Notes: generated by a model not told the origin, from the letters alone. 11,234 nucleotides of DNA from an uncultured bacterium (GCA_902765655.1 CACXAK010000022.1:1-11234), one strand, 5' to 3'. Positions 1 through 7,448 are shown, counted from the stretch's first letter. Made by a program: numbers and translations.

Positions 1-24
1 CAAACTTATTAATAGGAATAAATT

Positions 25-2523
25 ATGGAAGAAAAAAAAGATATATTTTTAACTATACATGGTCACTTTTATCAGCCGCCGAGAGAAAATCCATGGCTGG
101 AGGCAATAGAATTACAGGAGAGTGCATTACCTTGTCACGATTGGAATGAAAGGGTCTGCGCGGAATGCTATACGCCAAACTCTGTATCAAGAGTTGTTGA
201 TAGCAGAAATAAAATTCTTGACATAGTTAATAATTATGCAAAAATGAGTTTTAATTTCGGGCCGACTTTGTTATCGTGGATGGAAGATTATGCTCCTTTG
301 ACTTACGAAAGAATTTTAAAAGCAGATATTGACAGCGTAAGTGAGCATGGCGGGCATGGAAATGCCATAGCTCAGGTTTATAATCATATAATTATGCCTC
401 TTGCAAATGAACATGATAAAGAAACTCAGATTAAATGGGGTATAAGAGATTTTGAATACCGTTTTGGCAGAAAACCTGAAGGGATGTGGCTTGCGGAAAC
501 CGCAGTTGATGATGCAACTTTAAAACTTTTGGCTGACAACGGAATTAAATTTACAGTTTTGTCTCCTTATCAGGCGTTGAAAATCAGAAAATTCGGAGAT
601 AAGGAATGGCAGGATGTCAGCTGGGGAAATGTTGATCCGGCAAGAAGTTATAAATATATAATAAAATCTGATCCTGAAAAATCAATTAATTTGTTCTTTT
701 ATGACGGTGCAATTTCACGCTCGGTTGCTTTTGATGAATTATTAAAAGACGGGAATAAGTTTATTCGCAGACTAAAAGAAGGTGTTTCAGAATCAAGAAA
801 TTATCCTCAGCTTGTAAACATTGCAACAGATGGTGAAAGTTACGGCCACCATACAAAATTTGGTGATATGGCACTTTCTTATGTTTTAAAAATAAAGGCA
901 GAATCTGAGGGATTTAAAATTACAAATTACGGTGAATATTTGGAAAATTATCAGAGTGATTATGAAGCTGATATAAAACAGTCATCTTCATGGAGTTGTT
1001 TCCATGGTGTTGGCAGATGGAAAGAGGATTGCGGTTGCTCAACAGGCGGTCAGCCGGGATGGAATCAAAAATGGAGAAAACCGTTAAGGGAAGCTCTTGA
1101 TTTTCTTAGAGATAAACTCGCTATAATTTTTGAAAATGAAGGTAAAAAATATTTTAACGAATCTGCCTGGGTTGTAAGAAATAAATACATTGATGTTGTT
1201 TTAAACAGAAATAATTCTGTGATAAAAAATTTCCAGAAGTTAAATTTCAGAGCAGATTTAACTGAAACAGAAAAAGTAAGAGGGATGGAGCTTCTTGAAA
1301 TGCAACGTCAGGCGATGCTAATGTATACAAGCTGCGGGTGGTTCTTTAATGAAATTTCAGGAATTGAAACCGTTCAGATTATGAAATATGCGGCTCGTGC
1401 AATGCAATTGGCTGCAAATTTCAGCAATGAAGACATTGAAACTCCGTTTTTAAATATTCTTGATCAGGCAAAAAGTAATATCAAAGAACACGGAAGCGGT
1501 AAAACTATATATGAAAAGTGGGTAAAACCGTCAGTTGTAAGTTTAAAAGAAGTTGCGGCGTTGTGGGCCGTATCATCTTTGTATCAGGAATTTGAAGACG
1601 AGGAAGACGTATATTGCTATAAAGTAAAACGTAATAATTATCAATCGGTAGAAAAGGGTAATACAAATCTTGTTGTCGGGAATATTGAAGTTACTTCAAA
1701 GATTACCCTGCAAAAATCAAATCTTGTGTTTGCTTTAATGCAGTATGCTGATGGTGATTTCCATTGCGCTATAAAGGAATTTTCTTCAAGTGAAGATTAT
1801 AATGAATTGAAAAATACTCTGATTAAAACATTTGTATTATATCCGCAAACTGAAATTATCAGAGCGATAGATGAAAAATTCGGCAGAGAATATTTTACAC
1901 TCAAAGATATATTTATCGAAGAACGTAAAAAAATTCTTCAAATATTGCTAAAAGATCAGCTCAAAAAATTTGCAAATCGTTATGAAGAAATGTATGACCA
2001 GGGTAAAAGTTCAATTTATCACATGCAGAGTCTTGGACTTGAGATTCCTAAAGAATTTAAAATCAGTGCAGGTTATACTCTTAGTCACAGATATAATGAA
2101 TTATTGCAAAACAGTTCGGGTTTTGTTGAAGAAAATGTTATTCAGCAGATTATGGCTATAAACTATGAAGCAAATAAAATGGGCATCGAGATTGATAAAT
2201 CACCTTCAAACAAGAATTTTGCCAAAAAAGTTATAATCAATTTAAACCGCCTTACAAAGAGTTTTGAAATAAGGCAGGCAGATTCCGTATTTGAGTTATT
2301 TTCTGTAATTGATAAGCTCGAATTAAAAATCGATATGGCAGAGGCACAAAATATTTATTATAACAAAATATATCATCGTATCGGAGATATTATTGAAAAT
2401 TATACAAATGAGCCAAACGAAAAAGATATTGATTTTGTGAATTTATTGTTGTCTATTGGTGAAAAATTGAATATAAATGTCGATTTTTACAGAATGAAAA
2501 TTGATAAACTTCTGCATGTGTAG
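25..2523 (+). CDS. Glycoside hydrolase family 57 protein with DUF3536 domain
   Basis: An 832-residue cytoplasmic protein with no signal peptide. The N-terminal half is a GH57 (beta/alpha)7-barrel, the retaining alpha-glucan hydrolase/transferase family. Visible motifs are HGHFYQP at 12-18 (conserved region 1), GGHGNAIAQ at 109-117 (region 2), GMWLAETAVD at 153-162, where E158 fits the catalytic nucleophile, and ATDGESYGHH at 267-276, where D269 fits the acid/base. The region after about residue 290, starting with the Cys/Trp-rich stretch WSCFHGVGRW, matches the DUF3536 extension usual in these roughly 800-residue proteins; its role is unknown. The substrate cannot be read from sequence: alpha-glucan (glycogen-like) processing is a family-level inference. 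The ATG is preceded by AGGA with a 7-base gap. It is followed after 52 bases by cca, which has its own promoter-like sequence. All catalytic motifs are intact. Confidence 0.92.
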   Translation: MEEKKDIFLTIHGHFYQPPRENPWLEAIELQESALPCHDWNERVCAECYTPNSVSRVVDSRNKILDIVNNYAKMSFNFGPTLLSWMEDYAPLTYERILKADIDSVSEHGGHGNAIAQVYNHIIMPLANEHDKETQIKWGIRDFEYRFGRKPEGMWLAETAVDDATLKLLADNGIKFTVLSPYQALKIRKFGDKEWQDVSWGNVDPARSYKYIIKSDPEKSINLFFYDGAISRSVAFDELLKDGNKFIRRLKEGVSESRNYPQLVNIATDGESYGHHTKFGDMALSYVLKIKAESEGFKITNYGEYLENYQSDYEADIKQSSSWSCFHGVGRWKEDCGCSTGGQPGWNQKWRKPLREALDFLRDKLAIIFENEGKKYFNESAWVVRNKYIDVVLNRNNSVIKNFQKLNFRADLTETEKVRGMELLEMQRQAMLMYTSCGWFFNEISGIETVQIMKYAARAMQLAANFSNEDIETPFLNILDQAKSNIKEHGSGKTIYEKWVKPSVVSLKEVAALWAVSSLYQEFEDEEDVYCYKVKRNNYQSVEKGNTNLVVGNIEVTSKITLQKSNLVFALMQYADGDFHCAIKEFSSSEDYNELKNTLIKTFVLYPQTEIIRAIDEKFGREYFTLKDIFIEERKKILQILLKDQLKKFANRYEEMYDQGKSSIYHMQSLGLEIPKEFKISAGYTLSHRYNELLQNSSGFVEENVIQQIMAINYEANKMGIEIDKSPSNKNFAKKVIINLNRLTKSFEIRQADSVFELFSVIDKLELKIDMAEAQNIYYNKIYHRIGDIIENYTNEPNEKDIDFVNLLLSIGEKLNINVDFYRMKIDKLLHV

Positions 2524-2540
2524 CATTAAGTGTATCAATA

Positions 2541-2569
2541 TTGTTAAAATGTGCTTTTTGCTATAAAAT
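2541..2569 (+). promoter_or_regulatory. Promoter for cca, possibly producing a leaderless mRNA
   Basis: TTGTTA at 2541-2546 (4/6 to the -35 consensus), a 17-base spacer and TAAAAT at 2564-2569 (5/6 to the -10 consensus). The ATG of cca lies 6 bases downstream, where transcription would be expected to start. No Shine-Dalgarno sequence is visible before this ATG. Confidence 0.55.
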
Positions 2570-2575
2570 ACCTTT

Positions 2576-3664
2576 ATGAATATTAAAGACAAAAATCTTT
2601 ATTATATAGGTGGGGTTGTGCGTGATGAAATTCTCCAAGTGCCAAGTTTTGATATCGATTTGACGTATAACGGCAATGCTTTAGAATTTGCAAAATCTAT
2701 TGATGATGCTGAAATATTGCAGATAAACGAGCCGTTTGGGACAGTGAGGATAAAACTGAACGGAGAAGAAATTGATATTGCCTCAACGCGTGCCGAATCG
2801 TATCCAAATAAAGGTCATCTGCCGATAGTTGACAGAATAGGTTGTACTTTAAAAGAAGATGTTTTGCGCAGAGATTTTACGATCAATGCCATGGCAAAAT
2901 CTACTTTAACCGGTGAAATTACTGATTATACCGGAGGTCTTGAAGATATTAAAAATAAAACTCTTCGTGTTTTGCATGATGAAAGCTTTATTGATGATCC
3001 GACAAGGATTGTCAGAGGATTAAAGTTTGCAATTCGTTTTGGTTTTGAACTTGATGAACATACAAAATGGCTTCAGGATGATTATCTTTTGAATATAAAT
3101 TATGATATGAGCTATAAGCGTTTGAAAAAAGAGCTGATTGAAACTTTTAATCTTAACAGATGGGACGCATTTGTGCGTTTTATAAATCAGGATATTTATA
3201 AACTTGTCGCCCCGAAAAAATTTGAATTGCCAAAATATAATTTTTCATTTTTGATTGATAAATTTTTGAATAAAAATACCTGGATTATATATATAGGACT
3301 TTTACCAGATATATCAAATCTGCCGTTAACAAAAGAAGAAAAACAAATCGTAGAAGAATTTGTAAAGCTGAAAAATTTAAAATTCAGTAATGACTATGAA
3401 ATTTACAAAATTTTTAAAACCGTTCCGCTTGAATCCGTTATTATGTATTCGACAAAAAATCATGAAATTGTTGAAAAGTATCTGAACGGGATTAAAGATA
3501 TTGAAGTTTTGATTGACGGGAACGATTTGAAATCAATAGGAATAACTCCTTCACCAAAGTATCGGGAATGTTTTGATTACATTTTGGAACAAAAATTTTC
3601 TAACCCGAAATTAACAAAAAATGAAGAAATTGAAATTGCAAAAGAATTTTTTAAAGCGTATTAA
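2576..3664 (+). CDS. cca: CCA-adding-type tRNA nucleotidyltransferase (class II)
   Basis: A 362-residue enzyme of the class II tRNA nucleotidyltransferase/poly(A) polymerase family, which adds C, A or both to tRNA 3' ends using CTP and ATP. Head-domain motifs are complete: GGVVRD at 12-17, the metal-binding pair D26/D28 in DIDL, a third carboxylate in EIDIAS at 65-70 (D67), RRDFTINAM at 98-106, and DDPTRIVRG at 140-148, the nucleotide-template motif region. An RNA-binding neck follows to about residue 200. The C-terminal body is shorter than in typical 400-450-residue CCA enzymes and I see no HD domain. Relatives of cyanobacteria can split the job between CC-adding and A-adding enzymes, so full CCA synthesis by this protein alone is not certain. 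The start is set by the conserved YYIGGVVRD near the N-terminus. The 3' end overlaps convergent upp by 14 bases. Confidence 0.93.
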   Translation: MNIKDKNLYYIGGVVRDEILQVPSFDIDLTYNGNALEFAKSIDDAEILQINEPFGTVRIKLNGEEIDIASTRAESYPNKGHLPIVDRIGCTLKEDVLRRDFTINAMAKSTLTGEITDYTGGLEDIKNKTLRVLHDESFIDDPTRIVRGLKFAIRFGFELDEHTKWLQDDYLLNINYDMSYKRLKKELIETFNLNRWDAFVRFINQDIYKLVAPKKFELPKYNFSFLIDKFLNKNTWIIYIGLLPDISNLPLTKEEKQIVEEFVKLKNLKFSNDYEIYKIFKTVPLESVIMYSTKNHEIVEKYLNGIKDIEVLIDGNDLKSIGITPSPKYRECFDYILEQKFSNPKLTKNEEIEIAKEFFKAY

Positions 3665-4304
3665 AAATTCTGTCACCTGCATCGCCCATGCCAGGAACGA
3701 TGTAACCCTTTTCGTTTAAGTGATCATCAACCGCAGCTGTAATTATTTCAATATCCGGAAAATGTTTTTGAATATTTTCAATTCCTGTCGGAGCGGCAAT
3801 TATGCAAATACATTTTATGTGATCAATTGGAATGCCTTTATTTGCATACAATTCAATTGCGCCAAGCAGGGAATTGCCTGTTGCAAGCATGGGATCAGTA
3901 ATATAAACATAAAATTTCCCCGGATTTGGTGCATCCATAGGCACTTTATTATAATACCAGACCGGTTTTAGAGTTTCTTCATCTCTGTACATTCCAAGAT
4001 GTCTTATTGTTGCCTGCGGAAGAATATCAATGGCTTCATCCGTGAAAATCAAACCGGCCCTTAATATTGGCGAGATAATTAATTCAATATCCGGATCAAT
4101 AGTTTTTGTCGTGAAAGTTGTTAAAGGCGTTGTAACTTCTTTATCAACAAGCGGAAGATTTTTTGATGCTTCATACAAAAGACATCTCGTGATTTTTCTC
4201 GTTGCAATTCTTACTCCCTGAGCATCTGTATTTTTGTCCCGCAGGGTGCATAAATTTAGCGATACAACAGGATTATTGATTATCCTCACTTTGTTCAGGT
4301 TCAT
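3651..4304 (-). CDS. upp: Uracil phosphoribosyltransferase
   Basis: Converts uracil plus PRPP to UMP and pyrophosphate (pyrimidine salvage, cytosol). From the ATG at 4304 the protein is 217 residues, within the usual 208-217 range. Motifs are PILRAGL at 79-85, GMYRDEETL at 104-112, the PRPP loop DPMLATGNS at 137-145 and the C-terminal uracil-binding stretch GMGDAGDR at 205-212. The frame stays open upstream to 4397, but the extra 31 residues are Lys-rich, lie inside the upstream MCE gene and are not part of the family. An AAGGGGG Shine-Dalgarno sequence 9 bases before the 4304 ATG supports the shorter form. The gene overlaps the MCE gene by 32 bases, so the two are probably co-transcribed and may be translationally coupled. 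No pyrimidine permease or attenuator is visible. Confidence 0.95.
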   Translation of the reverse strand: MNLNKVRIINNPVVSLNLCTLRDKNTDAQGVRIATRKITRCLLYEASKNLPLVDKEVTTPLTTFTTKTIDPDIELIISPILRAGLIFTDEAIDILPQATIRHLGMYRDEETLKPVWYYNKVPMDAPNPGKFYVYITDPMLATGNSLLGAIELYANKGIPIDHIKCICIIAAPTGIENIQKHFPDIEIITAAVDDHLNEKGYIVPGMGDAGDRIFNTL

Positions 4305-4980
4305 CTTCTTCAACCCCCTTAACTTTTTTTGGCTCTTTCTTTTGCATTTTATCAAGCTTTTGTCTGAATTTATTTTCTTCATTAATAATTTGATCAAGTT
4401 TTTTGTTTATATCATCTAAGCTTTCATTTAAATCTGCAGGAGTAACCTGATTATGCTTAGGGATATCAAGTTTAGGTACATTTGTAATTTCTTTCCCTGC
4501 ATAATCAATATTTGTAAATATTTCATCTATATTTTTAAATATTTTCTTGAATAAACTTATTACTTTGCCGAGTCTTGTCGAATCTTTTGCAACAATTATG
4601 TTGTTTGGATTTTTTTCTTTAGGCGGATAAATTGTAAGTGCTTTTGAACCCCCAAGACCTGACCCTTCAACTGTCGCAATTGCACCTTGCGGAAGAGTTA
4701 AATTTTTGTCAGTTATGATAAATTTGACATAAATATCAGAATAAACATTTGATGAAACGAGTTGTATTTTTGTAACATGACCAATCTGTGTTCCAAGAAA
4801 TTTGACAGGTGACCCGACTATCAGACCATCTACGTCATTCATAAAAATCTGATAACTTTTATATTGCAGCTGAGATTTATGAAAATGATATCTTATACCA
4901 AAAACGCATAAGGTAATGATAATAAGCCAAATCATAAATTCTATGCAAGAATATATTACGAATTGATCAGGTTTCTTCAT
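4273..4980 (-). CDS. MCE/MlaD-family membrane-anchored lipid-transport protein
   Basis: A 235-residue protein with one N-terminal transmembrane anchor (about 12-30) and a single MCE domain (about 42-120). The domain is recognised by the DVDGLIVGSPVKFLGTQIGHV stretch at about 49-69 and the closing GSGLGGSKALTIYPP at 106-120. The family forms hexameric rings in the periplasm that pass phospholipids between inner and outer membranes with an ABC transporter (MlaE/MlaF; TGD2 in chloroplasts). The C-terminal part holds a likely coiled coil (about 182-215) and a highly charged, acidic tail. No permease or ATPase partner is in the window, so partners are presumably elsewhere. I chose the ATG at 4980; a TTG at 4998 would add six residues, but it lies upstream of a perfect TATAAT that ends 7 bases before the ATG. 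The family call is fairly sure; the specific Mla role is inference. Confidence 0.87.
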   Translation of the reverse strand: MKKPDQFVIYSCIEFMIWLIIITLCVFGIRYHFHKSQLQYKSYQIFMNDVDGLIVGSPVKFLGTQIGHVTKIQLVSSNVYSDIYVKFIITDKNLTLPQGAIATVEGSGLGGSKALTIYPPKEKNPNNIIVAKDSTRLGKVISLFKKIFKNIDEIFTNIDYAGKEITNVPKLDIPKHNQVTPADLNESLDDINKKLDQIINEENKFRQKLDKMQKKEPKKVKGVEEDEPEQSEDNQ

Positions 4981-4987
4981 ATTTAAT

Positions 4988-4993
4988 ATTATA
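4988..4993 (-). promoter_or_regulatory. -10 element (TATAAT) for the MCE gene
   Basis: A perfect TATAAT on the minus strand, 7 bases before the ATG at 4980, with no Shine-Dalgarno sequence between. Transcription would start at or next to the ATG. No good -35 is visible at 16-18 bases. Confidence 0.45.
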
Positions 4994-5019
4994 CACAAAA
5001 TAAGTTTTTAGGTTATTAT
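4990..5019 (+). promoter_or_regulatory. Promoter for the YkgJ-like gene, overlapping the MCE promoter
   Basis: TATACA at 4990-4995 (4/6 to the -35 consensus), an 18-base spacer and TATTAT at 5014-5019 (5/6 to the -10 consensus), then 6 bases to the ATG at 5026. The -35 element shares bases with the minus-strand TATAAT at 4988-4993, so RNA polymerase could occupy only one direction at a time. No Shine-Dalgarno sequence is visible at a useful distance. Confidence 0.4.
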
Positions 5020-5025
5020 GTAAAA

Positions 5026-5415
5026 ATGTTTGACTTAATAAAATCAATTTTTTATGAAGTATGTTCATATTTTGTACCAGAAAAGCAGATTTACGAAATA
5101 ACCGGGGAGTGTAAAAAATGCGGCAAATGCTGCAATTATATGTATAGTGTTGATACATATACGGAAAAAGAATTCAAAATAATGCAAATGATTTTTCCGA
5201 AATATAAAAGATTTTATATTAAGGGAAAAGATGAAGACGGGAATCTGATTTTTGCGTGTAAATTAGTTACTCCTGACGGGTTATGCTCGGATTATAAACA
5301 TCGTTTGCGAATGTGCCGAAAATATCCCGCAAGATTTATTACTTACAGAGCAAAACTTCATGACGGCTGCGGATATAAGGTTAATTTTAAAGAATTTAAA
5401 GATTATCTGGAGTAA
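5026..5415 (+). CDS. YkgJ-family cysteine-cluster protein
   Basis: A 129-residue soluble protein with eight conserved-looking cysteines: C29, C32, C35 and C36 in a CxxCxxCC motif, then C78, C87, C97 (in RMCRKYP) and C115 (in DGCGY). This pattern fits the YkgJ/UPF0153 family, annotated as zinc or iron-sulfur cluster binding, with no settled general function. The motif order CxxCxxCC, then C..C....C.KYP, is the main evidence. An additional C13 is near the N-terminus. It is divergent from the MCE gene (45-base gap) and convergent with folC, overlapping folC's 3' end by 20 bases, so it is probably a single-gene transcript. The start has no Shine-Dalgarno sequence; the ATG is preceded by a -10-like TATTAT at 6 bases. 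Whether it binds a metal cluster cannot be decided from the sequence alone. Confidence 0.78.
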   Translation: MFDLIKSIFYEVCSYFVPEKQIYEITGECKKCGKCCNYMYSVDTYTEKEFKIMQMIFPKYKRFYIKGKDEDGNLIFACKLVTPDGLCSDYKHRLRMCRKYPARFITYRAKLHDGCGYKVNFKEFKDYLE

Positions 5416-6604
5416 TTTTTAAAAGTTCAAGCAGTTCTGCAAGCATATAAAATGAACCGCAAATTATATTAAGGTAACCGTCATTAAAATCAATTTTTGT
5501 ATTTTGGTTTAATTCTTTGCATTGAACGGGGCAAACTGCTTTTAATTCATCAAAAACTGCAGAGTTTTCGTGCTTAAAGTGGTAAAAATATATCTCAGGA
5601 TTATTATTTTTGCATATTTCGTTTATCATTTTTTCGTATTTTTTATTCCTCAAGCACCCGAAAATAAATCTGCGTTTGGTATTCGGATAATACATATCTA
5701 AGCTTTGCATAAGACCTGCTATTCCGTTAGGATTATGCGCTCCGTCAATTATTAAATTTTTTTCTTTTATGTACTCAAATCTGCACGGATGCTTGACATT
5801 TTTCAGCCCTTTTTCGATAATATCCTGACCGATATGCGGGAAACACCTTTCAATCACCGCAAGCGCAAGTGCAAGATTTTCCTGCTGATATACTCCTTTC
5901 AGGGCTAAATTTGAAGATGAAACAGTTGGGTTAATTATTTCTAATTCCGCACCAACTTCCATAGCTTTATCATAAAATGCTTCTCGTCCTTCCAAAACTA
6001 TGCATGGACAATTTGGTTTAATAATACCGGCTTTTTCAAATGCAATTTTGTCTAAAGTATTACCAAGCCGCTCCGTATGATCATAATCAATGTGAGTAAT
6101 TACCGAACACAAATTCTTTTTAATGATATTTGTCGCATCAAATCTGCCGCCCAAACCCGTTTCAAGCACAACAATTTCAGCTTTTTCATCCGCAAAATAT
6201 TTGAACATAACAGCAGTAAGGATTTCAAATTCAGTTAGGTTAATGTTGTTTTTCTCTGCGAGTTCAGAGATTTCAAAAACATACTGCGCAAAAATATTGT
6301 CAGGAATGTTTGTCAATTCTCTTTTACCTTTGGAAGTGAGAGTTGATATTTTCATTCTTTCCGTATATTTAAAAATATGCGGACTTGAATAAACTCCGGC
6401 TTTTATCCCGGCTTCATTTAATATTGATGCAATAATTGCACAAACAGAACCCTTGCCGTTTGTTCCCGCAACATGAATACAATTCAGCTTATCTTGCGGA
6501 TTGCCAAGTAATTCCATTACTTTTTCCATTCGTTCCAAGCCCAAAGAGATTTTGAAAGTTTTGGGGGATGTCAAAAGTTTTACTGCATCAGCATAATTAT
6601 TCAT
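5396..6604 (-). CDS. folC: Folylpolyglutamate synthase / dihydrofolate synthase
   Basis: A 402-residue Mur-ligase-family enzyme that uses ATP to join glutamate to dihydropteroate and/or to extend folate gamma-polyglutamate tails in the cytosol. Motifs in order: P-loop HVAGTNGKGS at 44-53, SSPHIFKYTERM at 73-84, LETGLGGRFDATN at 147-159, HIDYDHTERLG at 171-181, FEKAGIIK at 189-196, where K191 fits the lysine that is carbamylated in this family, RFE at 275-277, DGAHNPNG at 287-294 and the C-terminal GSFYMLAELL at 383-392. Length is typical (about 400-430). The ATG overlaps the end of the upstream deacetylase by 8 bases and has an AAGGG Shine-Dalgarno sequence 8 bases before it, so it is expressed as the second gene of that unit. 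One or both activities may be present; a single FolC often does both. No other folate gene is nearby. Confidence 0.95.
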   Translation of the reverse strand: MNNYADAVKLLTSPKTFKISLGLERMEKVMELLGNPQDKLNCIHVAGTNGKGSVCAIIASILNEAGIKAGVYSSPHIFKYTERMKISTLTSKGKRELTNIPDNIFAQYVFEISELAEKNNINLTEFEILTAVMFKYFADEKAEIVVLETGLGGRFDATNIIKKNLCSVITHIDYDHTERLGNTLDKIAFEKAGIIKPNCPCIVLEGREAFYDKAMEVGAELEIINPTVSSSNLALKGVYQQENLALALAVIERCFPHIGQDIIEKGLKNVKHPCRFEYIKEKNLIIDGAHNPNGIAGLMQSLDMYYPNTKRRFIFGCLRNKKYEKMINEICKNNNPEIYFYHFKHENSAVFDELKAVCPVQCKELNQNTKIDFNDGYLNIICGSFYMLAELLELLKITPDNL

Positions 6605-7448
6605 TTTTCATGCCCTTAGTATGATTGGTCAGTTCAAATCCTAATTGCTTGATATAATCTCTTAAATCTTCATTTTGTGTAAGTTCAAATTCTGTTGTAT
6701 GGTGGTCTTTTGTTTCGTTATCGTAATCGCATGGATGAATCAGTGCTTCTGCAATACAATCTTTATTCTGTAAAGATTTTAAGCCGTAAGCTATTGATCT
6801 GTCATCCATCATTCCTGTGTATCCTACGCCAATCAGATAATCATTTGTTTTTAAATGTTTTTCTTTTATTAGTCCGGAATTTATCATTGTAAAGGTATTT
6901 AAAAGCATTATTTTTATTAAATTTATCGGGTACGCAGTTGTCAGATGTTTTTTTATTGACGGAATTAAATAAGGATGTTCAAACTGTGTTCTGACATAAG
7001 GAATTTTATATTCTTTTGCCAATTTCACCACAATTTTAAAAATATTTGGAATCGCATGCGTGTGAACATGGGAATCTATATGGTCGACGTGGGTTTTAAT
7101 TATAATAGCTTCAATTTGAGCCCTAAATTCCTGTTCAACCTGTCTTAAAAATTCTTTGTTATAAGATTTTAAAATCATAGCTCCGTAGCCGTTGTTAAAG
7201 ATGCCGTTTTCATCTGTCAGCATCGGAACTTTTGTCATGGATTTGCCTTCAATGATATTTAAATGGACACCGATTGATAAATCAGGACACTGAGGAATTA
7301 TTTCTCTGACTGCCTGCTCAAAAGCTTCTCCGTTTGCGCATATGCTTGCGGAAGTTAAAATCCCGTTTTGGTATCCTTTTAATACGGCTTTATTAAATGC
7401 CTGTGACATTCCAAAATCGTCTGCGTTTAAAATAAATTTTTTAGTCAT
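6597..7448 (-). CDS. YdjC/ChbG/HpnK-family carbohydrate deacetylase
   Basis: A 283-residue metal-dependent deacetylase of the YdjC superfamily, which removes acetyl groups from N-acetylated sugars. Visible motifs are NADDFG at 8-13, GVHLN at 60-64 (H62) and HIDSHVHTHAIP at 123-134; the Asp of ADD plus the histidines of the second and third motifs are the family's metal site. A late HPCDYDNE at 238-245 fits the family's C-terminal HPG/HPxD region. There is no signal peptide, so it acts on the cytoplasmic side. ChbG works on chitobiose, HpnK on hopanoids and NaxD on polyprenyl-phosphate N-acetylgalactosamine. With a GT2 and an ArnT-like gene starting 71 bases away on the other strand, a NaxD-like role on a lipid-linked sugar is my favoured inference. 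Start: ATG with AAGG 8 bases upstream. folC follows with an 8-base overlap. Confidence 0.9.
   Translation of the reverse strand: MTKKFILNADDFGMSQAFNKAVLKGYQNGILTSASICANGEAFEQAVREIIPQCPDLSIGVHLNIIEGKSMTKVPMLTDENGIFNNGYGAMILKSYNKEFLRQVEQEFRAQIEAIIIKTHVDHIDSHVHTHAIPNIFKIVVKLAKEYKIPYVRTQFEHPYLIPSIKKHLTTAYPINLIKIMLLNTFTMINSGLIKEKHLKTNDYLIGVGYTGMMDDRSIAYGLKSLQNKDCIAEALIHPCDYDNETKDHHTTEFELTQNEDLRDYIKQLGFELTNHTKGMKNE

Noticed and set aside
2524..2575. Terminator between the GH57 gene and cca
   Set aside because: I looked for a stem followed by T residues and found none; the AT-rich stretch is better explained as the cca promoter.
4305..4397. N-terminal 31-residue extension of upp
   Set aside because: It is Lys-rich, not part of the uracil phosphoribosyltransferase family, and lies in the out-of-frame shadow of the MCE gene; the 4304 ATG has a good Shine-Dalgarno and gives the family length.
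3720..4419. Plus-strand open frames opposite upp and the MCE gene
   Set aside because: They are antisense shadows of two clear minus-strand genes and show no family motifs or ribosome binding sites.
4981..4998. Upstream TTG start for the MCE gene
   Set aside because: It would place the perfect TATAAT inside the coding region and add six residues of no recognisable value; the ATG at 4980 directly precedes the KKPDQF stretch and membrane anchor.
6597..7448. HpnK role in hopanoid synthesis for the deacetylase
   Set aside because: No squalene-hopene cyclase or other hpn gene is in the window; the adjacent GT2 and ArnT-like genes favour a lipid-linked sugar substrate. It is not excluded.
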